The translations under genes and the position numbers were made by a program. The notes under the pieces were generated by a model. That model was not told the DNA's origin and did no database searches. It worked only from the letters and a program-made list of their open reading frames with translations. This document shows positions 45,659-57,208 of a stretch of DNA of 64,000 bases, piece after piece. The stretch comes from Comamonas testosteroni (GTDB taxonomy: Bacteria > Pseudomonadota > Gammaproteobacteria > Burkholderiales > Burkholderiaceae_C). Numbering within the stretch: position 1 is the stretch's first letter; every line of letters begins with the position of its first letter. The stretch covers positions 186,001 through 250,000 of the forward strand of contig CP044131.1 of NCBI GenBank assembly GCA_008727115.1, in the 5' to 3' direction.

Positions 45659-45686
45659 AAGCTCCTTATTCAGGAGCTTTATTTTT
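45659..45686 (+). terminator. Terminator of the Fur-linked locus
   Basis: AAGCTCCT/AGGAGCTT stem with a 5-nt loop, followed by TATTTTT. Confidence 0.75.
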
Positions 45687-45722
45687 GCCTGCCTTTGTTT
45701 GAGTCGTGTCAGCGCAGGCATG

Positions 45723-45751
45723 AAAAAAGCAGCCGCAAGGGCTGCTTTTTT
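45723..45751 (-). terminator. Terminator of the lipA operon
   Basis: AAAAAAGCAGCC/GGCTGCTTTTTT stem with a 5-nt loop, T tracts on both strands, 17 nt after the lipA stop. Confidence 0.9.
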
Positions 45752-45767
45752 GTGGAGCGTTCAGCGC

Positions 45768-46748
45768 TTAGACGCCGGCGGCATGGGCCTGCTGATCAGC
45801 GTGATAGCTTGATCGCACCATGGCGCCCACGGCAGCGTGGGTGAAGCCCATCTTGTAAGCCTCTTCCTCGAACATCTTGAAGGTGTCGGGGTGCACATAA
45901 CGGCGCACGGGCAGGTGGCTGTTGGTGGGCGCGAGGTACTGGCCAATGGTCAGCATGTCGATGTTGTGGGCGCGCATATCGCGCATCACCTGCAGGATTT
46001 CCTCGTCGGTCTCACCCAGTCCCACCATGATGCCGCTCTTGGTCGGCACATTGGGGTGCAGTTCCTTGAACTTCTTGAGCAGGTTGAGGCTGAACTGGTA
46101 GTCCGAACCGGGGCGCGCTTCCTTGTACAGACGGGGCGCGGTTTCCAGGTTGTGGTTCATCACATCGGGCGGAGCCGACTTGAGGATTTCCAGCGCGCGG
46201 TCGTCACGGCCACGGAAGTCGGGCACCAGAATTTCGATCTGAGTCTGGGGCGAGAGTTCGCGGATGTTCTTGATGCACTCCACAAAGTGGCCCGAGCCAC
46301 CGTCGCGCAGATCGTCGCGGTCCACGCTGGTGATCACCACGTACTTGAGCTTGAGCGCTGCAATGGTGCGCGCTAGGTTCAGCGGCTCGTTCACATCCAG
46401 CGGGTCGGGGCGGCCATGGCCCACGTCGCAGAACGGGCAGCGGCGCGTGCACTTGTCACCCATGATCATGAAGGTGGCCGTACCCTTGCCAAAGCATTCG
46501 CCGATGTTGGGGCAGGAGGCTTCTTCGCAGACGGTGTGCAGCTTGTTCTCGCGCAGGATGTCCTTGATCTCGTAAAAGCGCGTGCTGGGGCTGCCCGCCT
46601 TGACGCGAATCCAGTCGGGCTTTTTGAGCACTTCGGCCTGCTCGACCTTCACAGGGATACGCGAGAGCTTGGCCGCAGCTTTTTGCTTGGCCAGCGGGTT
46701 GTAATCGGCTTGGGATTGCGCTTCGCGCACGACTTCATTGGTGCTCAT
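45768..46748 (-). CDS. lipA: Lipoyl synthase
   Basis: 326 residues. A radical-SAM enzyme that inserts two sulfur atoms into octanoyl groups to form lipoate. The auxiliary cluster motif is [12 protein letters not shown] (about 74-85) and the SAM cluster CTRRCPFC (about 100-107). [19 protein letters not shown] and the C-terminal region with [29 protein letters not shown], including the late conserved RSSYHAD with its Ser ligand, are intact. Last gene of ybeD-lipB-lipA, ten nt behind lipB. Confidence 0.98.
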   Translation of the reverse strand: MSTNEVVREAQSQADYNPLAKQKAAAKLSRIPVKVEQAEVLKKPDWIRVKAGSPSTRFYEIKDILRENKLHTVCEEASCPNIGECFGKGTATFMIMGDKCTRRCPFCDVGHGRPDPLDVNEPLNLARTIAALKLKYVVITSVDRDDLRDGGSGHFVECIKNIRELSPQTQIEILVPDFRGRDDRALEILKSAPPDVMNHNLETAPRLYKEARPGSDYQFSLNLLKKFKELHPNVPTKSGIMVGLGETDEEILQVMRDMRAHNIDMLTIGQYLAPTNSHLPVRRYVHPDTFKMFEEEAYKMGFTHAAVGAMVRSSYHADQQAHAAGV

Positions 46749-46758
46749 GGTCTTGCCT

Positions 46759-47502
46759 TCAGGGAGTCAGACGCGATTTCAACTGGCGACCCAGTATGTG
46801 CGCGGCTTCGTCCCAGGTTGTCTGTACGCCGATTGTAGAAAGGTCCACCGTCCTCAGTCCTGCGTATCCGCAAGGATTGATTCGCCCGTAGGGTTCCAAA
46901 TCCATGTTTACATTGAGCGCCGCGCCGTGGTAGGTGCTGTGACGGCTCACTTTGATGCCCAGGGCTGCAATTTTGCCCAGGCCGTCGAAATGCGGCTCGG
47001 GCGCAGGGCTGCCGGGCTCGCGGTGCTGGGGGCGCTGCTCCAGCATGGCGTGGCTGCGCGGGTCGTCTAGGCGCACATAGATGCCGGGAGCGCCTGCGAC
47101 ACGGTGGCCGGTCACGCCAAAGTGCTCCAGTGTGCGGATCACCGCATCTTCCAGCCGGTATACATATTCCTTGACGAAGTAGCCCATGCGCTGCAAATCG
47201 AGCAGCGGATAGGCTACGACCTGTCCGGGTCCGTGATAGGTCACCTGGCCACCACGGTTGGTGGCGACGACTGGAATATCGCCAGGGTGCAGCAAATGAT
47301 CGCTTTTGCCCGCCAGCCCTTGCGTGAAGTGAGGTGAGTGCTCGCAAATCCAGAGTTCGTCACGTGTGCTCGCATCGCGGATGCGCGTGAACTCCTGCAT
47401 GGCCGTGACAGTGGCTTCATAGCCCGTACGGCCAAGAATGCGCAGGTCCATCGGCTCGGGCGTGGGTGAAGGCTGTGCTGTACTGGCTGGCGCCTGGCTC
47501 AC
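46759..47502 (-). CDS. lipB: Octanoyl-[acyl-carrier-protein]-protein N-octanoyltransferase
   Basis: 247 residues. It moves octanoyl groups from ACP to lipoyl domains, the step before Lip[23 protein letters not shown] is the substrate-binding block; the catalytic Lys lies in [17 protein letters not shown] and the Cys in [17 protein letters not shown] Ser/Pro-rich stretch of about 17 residues precedes [15 protein letters not shown]; the shorter ATG there is an alternative start. A Pro/Gln-rich insertion (about 156-172) precedes the catalytic part. Overlaps ybeD by four bases. Confidence 0.96.
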   Translation of the reverse strand: MSQAPASTAQPSPTPEPMDLRILGRTGYEATVTAMQEFTRIRDASTRDELWICEHSPHFTQGLAGKSDHLLHPGDIPVVATNRGGQVTYHGPGQVVAYPLLDLQRMGYFVKEYVYRLEDAVIRTLEHFGVTGHRVAGAPGIYVRLDDPRSHAMLEQRPQHREPGSPAPEPHFDGLGKIAALGIKVSRHSTYHGAALNVNMDLEPYGRINPCGYAGLRTVDLSTIGVQTTWDEAAHILGRQLKSRLTP

Positions 47503-47816
47503 AACACCACCTTGACCAGCGGGTGCGCTGTCAGGGCGCGGTAGGTGTTGTCCAACTGCTCGCGGCTGGTTGCCGTGATCGTGATGGTTACGCCCAGATA
47601 TTTTCCGCTGGAGCTGGGGCGCAGCTCGATGGTGGTGGCATCGAAATTCGGATCGAACTTTTCGGCGATCTGGGTGATTTCGTGCACCAGGTGCTCATCA
47701 TGTACGCCCATGACTTTGATGGGGAACTGGCTGGGGTACTCAATCAAAGAGTCCTTGCGCGGGTCTTCTTGCTGCTCGTTCTCGTTGGCGGCAGAGGTAT
47801 TGGGTGTGTCGCTCAT
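47499..47816 (-). CDS. DUF493 / YbeD-family protein
   Basis: Start at 47816 ([20 protein letters not shown]), AGGACTCTTC in front; the longer frame is rejected. 105 residues. [20 protein letters not shown] and [30 protein letters not shown] give the ACT-like fold of the YbeD (DUF493) family, which is usually found next to lipB. Its exact role is not established; a regulatory function is suspected from the fold. First gene of the lipoate operon. Confidence 0.93.
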   Translation of the reverse strand: MSDTPNTSAANENEQQEDPRKDSLIEYPSQFPIKVMGVHDEHLVHEITQIAEKFDPNFDATTIELRPSSSGKYLGVTITITATSREQLDNTYRALTAHPLVKVVL

Positions 47817-48205
47817 GAAGAGTCCTTGGGCTGAAAGGGGAAACGGCCAACTGTCAGGCAGTCGGCTGGTCAATGAAAAGATTGTGCGTCACGTGTGATG
47901 CACGTGTGCATGTAGGCCTTAACACCGGGCTAATAGCTGCTTTGCGCAGGTGGAATCAAGCGAATGCCCCCTTGCTACAGCAGACAATTCAGGGTAATCA
48001 AGTATTCCAATTCAGGCACACTCCCGCCGCATTGCCAACGGCAACAAAACGTTGTCTGCTAGAGACAACCCGCGAGTCTTGTAAAAGACCTTTTGCGCAT
48101 GGCAGTATCAACCCCTATCTCAGGACGGGGGTTTTTACTTATAATCAGAGGCTTTGTAAAAAAGTCTTGTCTGGCTCTTGCTTGATCAGTGGTGCGAAAG
48201 AGAAC
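47817..48205. other. Gene-free stretch between the lipoate and atp operons
   Basis: Divergent control region of 389 nt without a gene. Inverted repeats: ATGCAC-GT-GTGCAT (47898-47911), GTTGTCT/AGACAAC (48051-48069), and an AACCCC/GGGGTT stem before TTTTT (about 48110-48136) that looks like an attenuator ahead of the atp genes. Confidence 0.5.
48140..48145 (+). promoter_or_regulatory. Candidate -10 element of the atp operon
   Basis: TATAAT, perfect, 60 nt before the atpI start. No convincing -35 is seen at the right distance, so this is only a candidate. Confidence 0.35.
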
Positions 48206-48676
48206 ATGAAAAACATGCCCGCTGATTTTCAGGATGAGGACGAAGTTGAAGACTTCAAGCCCTTGACGGCAGAGGAAGCTTCGGACTGGCGCTCGCGCTT
48301 TCCGCAGGTTTCAGTCTGGCGCATCGTCATCGTGCAGGCGCTGGTCGGCATCGTTGTTGCTGCACTGGCCTGGTGGGTGACGGGGCGCGCCGCAGCGGGA
48401 TGGTCGGCAGCGTATGGAGCGCTGGCGGTTGTTTTGCCAGCGGCGTTGTTTGCAAGAGGTGTGGTTCGTCAGCGGCCTGGAGGTGCCGGGGCGGCCATGG
48501 CAGGAATTTTTGGTTGGGAATTGGTGAAGTTGGTGCTGTGCATTGCCATGTTGGCAGCGGCGCCCAAACTGGTACCTGACCTGAGCTGGCTGGCGCTGCT
48601 GGTTGGCTTGATTGTTGTGATGAAAACGTATTGGATTGCGCTTCTGGTGCGATCCAGTGTCCCAAAAACCGATTGA
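48206..48676 (+). CDS. atpI: ATP synthase subunit I
   Basis: Start at 48206 (MKNMPADFQDEDEVEDFKPL) behind AAAGAGAAC; the longer frame is in the control region and rejected. 156 residues. A cytosolic acidic N-terminus (about 45 residues) and four hydrophobic segments with WSAAYGALAVVLPAALFARG and AGIFGWELVKLVLCIAML, the AtpI pattern. AtpI helps c-ring assembly and may bring magnesium. First gene of atpIBEFHAGDC. Confidence 0.9.
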   Translation: MKNMPADFQDEDEVEDFKPLTAEEASDWRSRFPQVSVWRIVIVQALVGIVVAALAWWVTGRAAAGWSAAYGALAVVLPAALFARGVVRQRPGGAGAAMAGIFGWELVKLVLCIAMLAAAPKLVPDLSWLALLVGLIVVMKTYWIALLVRSSVPKTD

Positions 48677-48693
48677 TATTTGAGAGAAGTTGA

Positions 48694-49560
<867 letters not shown>

Positions 49561-49590
49561 AATCCTTTATTTCACTCAACCTTCCTTTAA

Positions 49591-49857
<267 letters not shown>

Positions 49858-49892
49858 GCTCCGTTCAACGCCCTAAATAGAAAGGTGTTGCC

Positions 49893-50363
49893 GTGAGTAT
49901 TAACGCGACCCTGTTCGTTCAGCTTGGTGTTTTCCTGGTTCTGGCGCTGTTCACGATGAAGTTCGTGTGGCCCCCGATCGCGAAGGCACTGGATGAGCGA
50001 GCCCAGAAAATCGCCGATGGCCTCGCTGCTGCCGACAAGGCCAAATCTGAATTGACCGCTGTAAACAAGCGTGTCGAGGCAGAACTGTCCCAGACGCGCA
50101 ACGAAACAGCTTCGCGGCTTGCGGACGCCGAACGTCGTGCACAGGCCATCATTGAAGAGGCCAAAGCCCGCGCGACAGAAGAAGGCAACAAGATTGTTGC
50201 TGCTGCCCGCGCTGAAGCTGAACAGCAAGCCATTGCTGCCCGTGAAGCCCTGCGTGAGCAAGTGGCGACGCTGGCTGTCAAGGGTGCCGAGCAGATCCTG
50301 AAGAAGGAAGTCAATGCCGGTATCCATGCTGATCTGCTGAACCGCCTGAAGACAGAGCTGTAA
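49893..50363 (+). CDS. atpF: ATP synthase subunit b
   Basis: 156 residues from a GTG at 49893, with AAAGGTGTTGCC before it. One N-terminal membrane helix ([19 protein letters not shown]) and a long charged helix that dimerises as the peripheral stalk. Length matches E. coli b (156). The start GTG AGT ATT AAC gives [10 protein letters not shown], the usual N-terminus; no ATG upstream is in frame. Confidence 0.97.
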   Translation: MSINATLFVQLGVFLVLALFTMKFVWPPIAKALDERAQKIADGLAAADKAKSELTAVNKRVEAELSQTRNETASRLADAERRAQAIIEEAKARATEEGNKIVAAARAEAEQQAIAAREALREQVATLAVKGAEQILKKEVNAGIHADLLNRLKTEL

Positions 50364-50374
50364 GGAGCGCAAAA

Positions 50375-50914
50375 ATGGCAGAACTCGCCACCATTGCCCG
50401 CCCTTACGCCGAAGCATTGTTCAAAACCTGCGCCGATCAAGGCGCGGATTTGAACGGCAGTGTCGCTTGGGTGGAGGAATTGGCGGCGATTGCCGCCAAT
50501 CCGCAATTACGCCAACTGGCCGGCAACCCCAATGTGAACAGCACGCAAGTGTTTGATCTCATTACGGGTGTGGCCAAGTCGGCATTGCCCGAGTCTGCAC
50601 GCAATTTTCTGCGTGTAGTTCTCGAAAACGGCCGTTTGGACGCGCTGCCTGAAGTGGCAGCCCAGTTCCGCAGCCTCGTGAACAGCAAGAGCGGCTCTTC
50701 GGATGCCGTGGTGTACAGCGCTTTCCCCATTGAGGATGCAGCGCTGGCCGAGCTTGGCGCCACGCTGGAAAAGCGCTTTGGCCGCAAGCTGAATCTCGCC
50801 GTGAAGCTGGATGAATCGCTGATCGGTGGCGTTCGCGTCGTGGTGGGCGACGAGGTGCTGGACACCTCCGTCAAGGCCCGTCTGGAACAAATGAAAGCGG
50901 CCCTCACCGCGTAA
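50375..50914 (+). CDS. atpH: ATP synthase subunit delta
   Basis: 179 residues. [14 protein letters not shown] and [21 protein letters not shown] are the helical N-terminal domain that binds the top of alpha; the C-terminal part ends [29 protein letters not shown], the standard delta ending. Joins the b dimer to F1. 11 nt after atpF; ribosome site AAGGAGCG. Confidence 0.98.
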   Translation: MAELATIARPYAEALFKTCADQGADLNGSVAWVEELAAIAANPQLRQLAGNPNVNSTQVFDLITGVAKSALPESARNFLRVVLENGRLDALPEVAAQFRSLVNSKSGSSDAVVYSAFPIEDAALAELGATLEKRFGRKLNLAVKLDESLIGGVRVVVGDEVLDTSVKARLEQMKAALTA

Positions 50915-50960
50915 TGCGCTTGAGGTCTCGGCTAACACACAAGAAAGTAAGGAAAGAGTC

Positions 50961-52520
50961 ATGCAACTCAATCCCGCAGAAATTTCTGAACTGATCAAGA
51001 GCCGCATCGAAGGGCTGGCTGCTAGCACTGACGTCCGTAACCAAGGCACCGTGGTGTCGGTGACTGACGGTATCGTGCGCGTGCACGGCCTGTCCGACGT
51101 GATGGCTGGCGAAATGCTGGAATTCCCCGCAGGTGCCGACGGTCAGCCCACTTACGGTCTGGCTTTGAACCTGGAGCGTGACTCCGTGGGTGCCGTGATT
51201 CTGGGTGCTTACGAGCACATCGCAGAAGGCAACACCGTCAAGTGCACTGGCCGTATTCTGGAAGTGCCCGTGGGTCCCGAACTGGTTGGCCGCGTGGTGA
51301 ACGCCCTGGGTCAGCCTATCGACGGCAAGGGCCCCATCAACGCCAAGATGACGGACGTGATCGAGAAGGTCGCTCCTGGCGTGATCGCACGTCAATCCGT
51401 GGATCAGCCTCTGCAGACCGGTATCAAGTCCATCGACTCCATGGTTCCCGTGGGCCGTGGTCAGCGTGAACTGATCATTGGTGACCGTCAAACTGGTAAG
51501 ACCGCTGTTGCTATCGACGCGATCATCAACCAGAAGGGCCAAGGCGTTGTTTGCGTGTACGTGGCGATTGGTCAGAAGGCATCTTCGATCAAGAACGTGG
51601 TGCGTGCTCTGGAGCAAGCCGGCGCGATGGAATACACCATCGTTGTGGCAGCTACCGCCTCTGAATCTGCTGCGATGCAGTACGTGTCTGCCTACTCCGG
51701 CTGCACGATGGGCGAGTACTTCCGTGACCGTGGTGAAGATGCCCTGATCGTTTATGACGACCTGTCCAAGCAAGCCGTGGCCTACCGCCAGGTTTCGCTG
51801 CTGCTGCGTCGCCCACCAGGACGTGAAGCCTTCCCTGGCGACGTGTTCTATCTCCACTCGCGTCTGCTCGAGCGTGCAGCTCGCGTGAACGCTGACTACG
51901 TGGAAGCCTTCACCAAGGGTGAAGTCAAGGGCAAGACCGGCTCTCTGACCGCTCTGCCTATCATCGAAACACAAGCTGGCGACGTGTCCGCTTTCGTTCC
52001 TACGAACGTGATTTCGATTACCGACGGCCAGATCTTCCTGGAAACCAGCCTGTTCAACGCTGGTGTGCGTCCCGCTATCAACGCCGGTATCTCTGTGTCC
52101 CGCGTCGGTGGCTCCGCCCAGACCAAGGTCGTCAAGGGCCTGTCCGGCGGTATCCGTACCGACCTGGCGCAGTACCGTGAACTGGCAGCTTTCGCGCAGT
52201 TCGCTTCCGATCTGGACGAAGCGACCCGCAAGCAGCTGGACCGTGGTGCCCGCGTGACCGAGCTGCTCAAGCAGGCTCAGTACTCTCCCCTGTCGACCGC
52301 TTTGATGGCCGCTTCGCTGTTCGCAGTGAACAAGGGCTTCATGGACGACATCGAAGTCAAGCAAGTGCTGCCCTTCGAATCTGGTCTGCACCAGTTCCTG
52401 AAGACCAGCCATGGCGCTTTGCTCGACCGTCTGAACGAAAAGCGTGCTTTCGACAAGGAAGGCAAGGACGAAGCTGAACTGACTGCAGCCATTACTGCAT
52501 TCAAGAAGTCCTTCGCTTAA
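50961..52520 (+). CDS. atpA: ATP synthase subunit alpha
   Basis: 519 residues. P-loop [15 protein letters not shown] (about 169-183), [16 protein letters not shown], the Arg finger region in [21 protein letters not shown], and the signature block [16 protein letters not shown]. Forms the noncatalytic nucleotide sites and supplies the Arg finger to beta. The start follows AAGGAAAGAGTC. A very long antisense frame over atpA and atpG is a shadow. Confidence 0.99.
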   Translation: MQLNPAEISELIKSRIEGLAASTDVRNQGTVVSVTDGIVRVHGLSDVMAGEMLEFPAGADGQPTYGLALNLERDSVGAVILGAYEHIAEGNTVKCTGRILEVPVGPELVGRVVNALGQPIDGKGPINAKMTDVIEKVAPGVIARQSVDQPLQTGIKSIDSMVPVGRGQRELIIGDRQTGKTAVAIDAIINQKGQGVVCVYVAIGQKASSIKNVVRALEQAGAMEYTIVVAATASESAAMQYVSAYSGCTMGEYFRDRGEDALIVYDDLSKQAVAYRQVSLLLRRPPGREAFPGDVFYLHSRLLERAARVNADYVEAFTKGEVKGKTGSLTALPIIETQAGDVSAFVPTNVISITDGQIFLETSLFNAGVRPAINAGISVSRVGGSAQTKVVKGLSGGIRTDLAQYRELAAFAQFASDLDEATRKQLDRGARVTELLKQAQYSPLSTALMAASLFAVNKGFMDDIEVKQVLPFESGLHQFLKTSHGALLDRLNEKRAFDKEGKDEAELTAAITAFKKSFA

Positions 52521-52538
52521 TACTGGCGAGGAGTCATC

Positions 52539-53405
52539 ATGGCAGCAGGTAAGGAAATACGCGGCAAGATCAAATCGGTGGAAAACACCAAGAAGATCAC
52601 CAAAGCCATGGAAATGGTGGCTGCATCCAAAATGCGCAAGGCGCAGGAACGGATGCTGGCTGCCCGTCCATACAGCGAAAAAATCCGCAACATTGCAGCC
52701 CATCTTGGCGAAGCAAACCCCGAGTACGTGCATCCGTTCATGCAAGTGAACGATGCAAAGAAGGTCGGCGTCATCGTTGTGACGACCGACAAGGGTTTGT
52801 GCGGCGGCATGAACACCAACGTGTTGCGTGTCGTCACCAACAAGCTGCGCGAACTGCAAGATGCAGGTGTTGCGACAGATGCAGTGGCCATTGGCGGCAA
52901 GGGACTGGGTTTCCTGAACCGTGTCGGTGCCAAGGTGGTCTCTCACGCTACAGGCCTGGGCGACACGCCTCACCTCGACAAGCTCATCGGGCCTGTCAAG
53001 GTGTTGCTGGACCAATATGCTGAAGGCAAGCTGAGCGCGGTGTACCTCTCGTACACCAAGTTCATCAACACCATGAAGCAAGAGTCGGTGGTGGAGCAGT
53101 TGCTTCCCCTGTCGTCCGACAAAATGCAAGCCGAGAAGACGGGTGCATCCTGGGAATACATCTACGAACCTGACGCACAGACCGTCATCGACGAACTCCT
53201 GGTTCGTTACGTAGAGTCCCTCGTGTACCAGGCAGTGGCGGAAAACATGGCGTCCGAGCAATCGGCGCGCATGGTGGCCATGAAGGCCGCAACCGACAAC
53301 GCCGGCAACGTCATCAGCGAGTTGAAGCTGGTCTACAACAAGACGCGTCAGGCAGCGATTACGACCGAGTTGTCGGAAATCGTCGCAGGCGCAGCCGCTG
53401 TGTAA
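52539..53405 (+). CDS. atpG: ATP synthase subunit gamma
   Basis: 288 residues. [36 protein letters not shown] is the N-terminal shaft helix and [41 protein letters not shown] the C-terminal one; they form the rotating coiled coil inside F1. The middle Rossmann-like domain carries [19 protein letters not shown]. Standard length. 18 nt after atpA. Confidence 0.98.
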   Translation: MAAGKEIRGKIKSVENTKKITKAMEMVAASKMRKAQERMLAARPYSEKIRNIAAHLGEANPEYVHPFMQVNDAKKVGVIVVTTDKGLCGGMNTNVLRVVTNKLRELQDAGVATDAVAIGGKGLGFLNRVGAKVVSHATGLGDTPHLDKLIGPVKVLLDQYAEGKLSAVYLSYTKFINTMKQESVVEQLLPLSSDKMQAEKTGASWEYIYEPDAQTVIDELLVRYVESLVYQAVAENMASEQSARMVAMKAATDNAGNVISELKLVYNKTRQAAITTELSEIVAGAAAV

Positions 53406-53415
53406 ACGGCTTTAA

Positions 53416-54849
<1,434 letters not shown>

Positions 54850-54859
54850 CTGACTTTCA

Positions 54860-54950
54860 CCCCCTGAGCGGCTTACGCCGCTTCCCCCTCTCTTTCAGGA
54901 GGGGGACGACGCCCTCGCTGCGGGGCGGCCCTTGCTTGGCGTCTCTTGCT
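54860..54950 (+). repeat. Stop-linked 90-nt repeat, copy 7 (inside the atp operon)
   Basis: CCCCCTGAGCGGCTTACGCC, a TCCCCCTC...GAGGGGGA-type stem, then GCGGGGCGGCCCTTGCTTGG. It lies between atpD and atpC, ten nt after the atpD stop and in its orientation. Confidence 0.9.
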
Positions 54951-54999
54951 TGGGGAGTGCTTGTTTTAGGACCAGTTTTAACCTTTTCAAGGAGCAAAG

Positions 55000-55416
55000 A
55001 TGAACACCATTCACGTTGATGTGGTCAGTGCCGAAGAGTCCATCTTCTCCGGTGAAGCACGCTTTGTTGCTTTGCCTGGTGAAGCGGGCGAGCTGGGCAT
55101 TTTTCCCCGCCACACACCGCTGATCACCCGCATCAAGCCGGGTTCGGTGCGCATCGAAATGCCGGATGGCAGCGAAGAGTTCGTCTTCGTGGCCGGCGGC
55201 ATTTTGGAAGTGCAACCCAACTGCGTGACCGTTCTGTCCGACACCGCGATTCGTGGCAAGGATCTGGACGAGCAAAAGGCCAATGAGGCCAAGGCTGCTG
55301 CCGAGGAAGCGCTGAAGAACGCCAAGGGCGAGTTGGACATTGCTCGTGCACAGTCCGAGCTGGCCGTCATGGCTGCTCAGATTGCTGCTCTGCGCAAGTT
55401 CCGCCAGAAGCGCTGA
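55000..55416 (+). CDS. atpC: ATP synthase subunit epsilon
   Basis: 138 residues. The beta-sandwich part includes [48 protein letters not shown], and the C-terminal helices are [44 protein letters not shown]. Epsilon couples F1 to the c ring and can inhibit hydrolysis by its C-terminal helix. Ribosome site CAAGGAGCAAAG. It is separated from atpD by 150 nt and a repeat, so its level may be set apart from the other subunits. Confidence 0.98.
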   Translation: MNTIHVDVVSAEESIFSGEARFVALPGEAGELGIFPRHTPLITRIKPGSVRIEMPDGSEEFVFVAGGILEVQPNCVTVLSDTAIRGKDLDEQKANEAKAAAEEALKNAKGELDIARAQSELAVMAAQIAALRKFRQKR

Positions 55417-55450
55417 TCTTTGGCTTGCCTTTGGGCACAGCAATCGGCAC

Positions 55451-55481
55451 AAAAAAGCCACCGCATGCGGTGGCTTTTTTT
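55451..55481. terminator. Terminator of the atp operon
   Basis: Perfect AAAAAAGCCACCGC/GCGGTGGCTTTTTT stem and seven T, 35 nt after atpC; also serves the converging lipoprotein gene at 55500. Confidence 0.92.
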
Positions 55482-55499
55482 ATGGCTGCTCTCTATCGA

Positions 55500-55769
55500 T
55501 CAGCCGTTGCAGGCGGCCTGGTAGGCGTAGATCACCGAGTTGTCCAGAGGATCTACGTGGCGTGATTTGCGGACCACAGCCTTGCTGGGATCGTCACACA
55601 GCGAGCGTACCTGGGCTTCGCATTTCTTGGGGTCATCGACCTTGAGCTTGCAGCTCAGCGCATAGTCATATTCCACGGGGGCTTCGGCGCCCTTGGGGCT
55701 GATGGAAGCGCAAGCGCTCAGGGTCAGAGCGGCTCCGAGAATGGCCATAGAGAGCAGAGATTTTTTCAT
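55500..55769 (-). CDS. Small hypothetical lipoprotein
   Basis: 89 residues. MKKSLLSMAILGAALTLSAC is a lipoprotein signal with lipobox LSAC (Cys about 20). The mature part has four further cysteines (SCKLKV, KCEAQVRSLCDDPSK, AACNG), in a spacing that would allow two disulfides. No family recognised; I infer an envelope location. Monocistronic, converging on atpC and sharing its terminator. Confidence 0.75.
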   Translation of the reverse strand: MKKSLLSMAILGAALTLSACASISPKGAEAPVEYDYALSCKLKVDDPKKCEAQVRSLCDDPSKAVVRKSRHVDPLDNSVIYAYQAACNG

Positions 55770-55909
55770 GCTTGAGTGCTTTCTTAAGAAAATAAGTCTG
55801 CCCTGAAACTAACACAGTCCATTGAAGAAAAAGGTTTTTTCTGTGCAGGACAAGCCTGCTTTTTGGCTGCTTTGGACAGTGCCTGAACGAAAAACAACAA
55901 AGGAGAAAA

Positions 55910-56593
55910 ATGCGTTATAGCGGTACCTTGGTGCAATGGAATGACGAGCGCGGCTTCGGCTGGATTGAAGCAGACTCCGGGGGAGAGCGTCTTTTTGTCC
56001 ACATCAGTGCCTTTGAGCCGCGCCCGTCTGCAGAGCAGCGACCTCAGCCTGGGTTGCGCCTGCAATTTGCGGTGGGCCTGGAGCAGGGGAAAAAGCGTGC
56101 GCTTCAGGTGGCCTGGTGCATACCAAGCCAAGGTCGAGGCCCCTCTGCAGACGTGACCAGGCGGAGCAGGGGCAATAACCAGTCTACGGGGCGTGTGCCT
56201 TCTTCTCGCGCGGCCTCTCAGGGCTGGCATGCTTCCAGCCGCTTCAGCTATGGCGCTTTGCTGTGCTGGATGGTACTGATGCTGGGCACCGCTGTGATCT
56301 GGGGTGTGCCGCGCATTCTCTGGCTCGTTTATGCGGGCCTGAGTGCATTGACCTTTATGGTGTATTGGCAGGACAAATGGTCGGCCCAGAAAGGGCAGTG
56401 GCGAACGCCCGAGAAAACGCTGCAGCTTCTGGCGCTTGCGGGTGGCTGGCCAGGAGCGGTACTGGCTCAGCAGTGGTTGCGCCACAAAAGCAGCAAGACC
56501 CGTTTTCAGCTGGAGTTCTGGCTCATGGTCCTGATCAATGTCGCGGCCGTGTTTTGGCTGTGTTCGCCTTATGGGCGCTCTGTGTGGATTTAA
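55910..56593 (+). CDS. Cold-shock domain + DUF1294 membrane protein
   Basis: 227 residues. Residues about 1-65 are a cold-shock domain: YSGTLVQWNDERGFGWIEAD has the RNP-1 motif and ERLFVHISAF the RNP-2 motif. A basic linker (about 72-108) leads to DUF1294 with four hydrophobic segments, including VYWQDKWSAQKGQWRTPEKTLQLLALAGGWPGAVLAQQWLRHKSSKTRFQ, the family core. The pairing of an RNA-binding domain with a membrane part is known but unexplained. AAAGGAGAAAA precedes the ATG. Confidence 0.93.
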   Translation: MRYSGTLVQWNDERGFGWIEADSGGERLFVHISAFEPRPSAEQRPQPGLRLQFAVGLEQGKKRALQVAWCIPSQGRGPSADVTRRSRGNNQSTGRVPSSRAASQGWHASSRFSYGALLCWMVLMLGTAVIWGVPRILWLVYAGLSALTFMVYWQDKWSAQKGQWRTPEKTLQLLALAGGWPGAVLAQQWLRHKSSKTRFQLEFWLMVLINVAAVFWLCSPYGRSVWI

Positions 56594-56602
56594 GGATTTT
56601 TA

Positions 56603-56639
56603 GGCTTCTAGCCCTTGCACAGCAAGCGCTTGCTGCTAT
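56603..56639 (-). repeat. Short dispersed element, copy after the TPM gene
   Basis: On the minus strand ATAGCAGCAAGCGCTTGCTG then AAGGGCTAGAAGCC, 25 nt after the stop of the TPM-domain gene and in its orientation. Confidence 0.65.
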
Positions 56640-56664
56640 GAATAATGATTATTCGTGAGTGAGG

Positions 56665-57207
56665 TCAGCGTTCACGGTGTGGCAGATGGCGCTCGACGAC
56701 GGGAGTGTCTGGCAGGTTGCGAGCTTGGGCATTGATGGCGGATTTGCGGGGAAAGTGGGTCTGCAACTGGCGGCTGACACGCTCCAATGCCGATGTCAGC
56801 CCCACGCTGAAATGCCCGCCTCTGAAGGCAGCCTGCATATCGCTGATCAGCGTTTGCCACTGCTCGGCGTTCATGGTGCGCTCAAGGGCGCGATCGGCCA
56901 CGATCTCGATGGCATGGTCGGCCAGCAGCAGGTAGATCAGGGCACCATTGTTGTGCTCCGTGTCCCAGACGTGCAGCTTGGCAAATTGCGACAGTGCCCG
57001 TTCGCGCGCCGTGGCATCGCGCCAGATATAGCTGAAAGGCAGGCCGGCCTCCACACAGATCCGCACCTGGCCGGTGTGACTCAACTCACTTCTGGCAACC
57101 AGCTGCTCCAGCTCTTTGAGAGTCGCAGGAGGCAGGCTCTTGCGCAGGTGCTGCTCTGCCCAGCGGTGGCGTACCAGTCGGGCCAGACGTTGGAAGACAT
57201 TGCTCAT
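56665..57207 (-). CDS. TPM-domain protein
   Basis: Start at 57207 (MSNVFQRLARLVRHRWAEQH), one nt after the stop of the previous gene; the longer frame is rejected. 180 residues. Residues about 25-155 form a TPM (TLP18.3-Psb32-MOLO1) domain: LEQLVARSELSHTGQVRICVEAGL, VWDTEHNNGALIYLLLADHAIEIVADRAL. No signal peptide or membrane helix is seen, so it is cytosolic or peripheral. Last of three genes LemA - TPM1 - TPM2, probably one functional unit; the precise role is unknown. Confidence 0.88.
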   Translation of the reverse strand: MSNVFQRLARLVRHRWAEQHLRKSLPPATLKELEQLVARSELSHTGQVRICVEAGLPFSYIWRDATARERALSQFAKLHVWDTEHNNGALIYLLLADHAIEIVADRALERTMNAEQWQTLISDMQAAFRGGHFSVGLTSALERVSRQLQTHFPRKSAINAQARNLPDTPVVERHLPHRER

Positions 57208-57208
57208 T

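Larger units (their letters stand above)
45418..45686 (+). ncRNA. Candidate iron-regulated small RNA (or small gene)
   Basis: This is the transcript expected from the promoter at 45382-45411 to the terminator at 45659-45686, about 270 nt. It lies between converging ptsI and lipA. A 55-codon frame from 45422 (MSRRTLVGYPAGHASVSSWG) ends at the TAG of a short dispersed element at 45589. It has no ribosome site and begins almost at the expected transcript start. So either a noncoding RNA or a leaderless small peptide is possible. I recognise neither. Confidence 0.45.

Noticed and set aside
48111-48145. Complete sigma-70 promoter for the atp operon
   Set aside because: The TATAAT is perfect but no -35 lies at 16-18 nt; only the -10 is reported as a weak candidate.
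50904-53261. Minus-strand frame of 785 codons over atpA and atpG
   Set aside because: Spans two conserved genes on the other strand; a codon-bias artefact.
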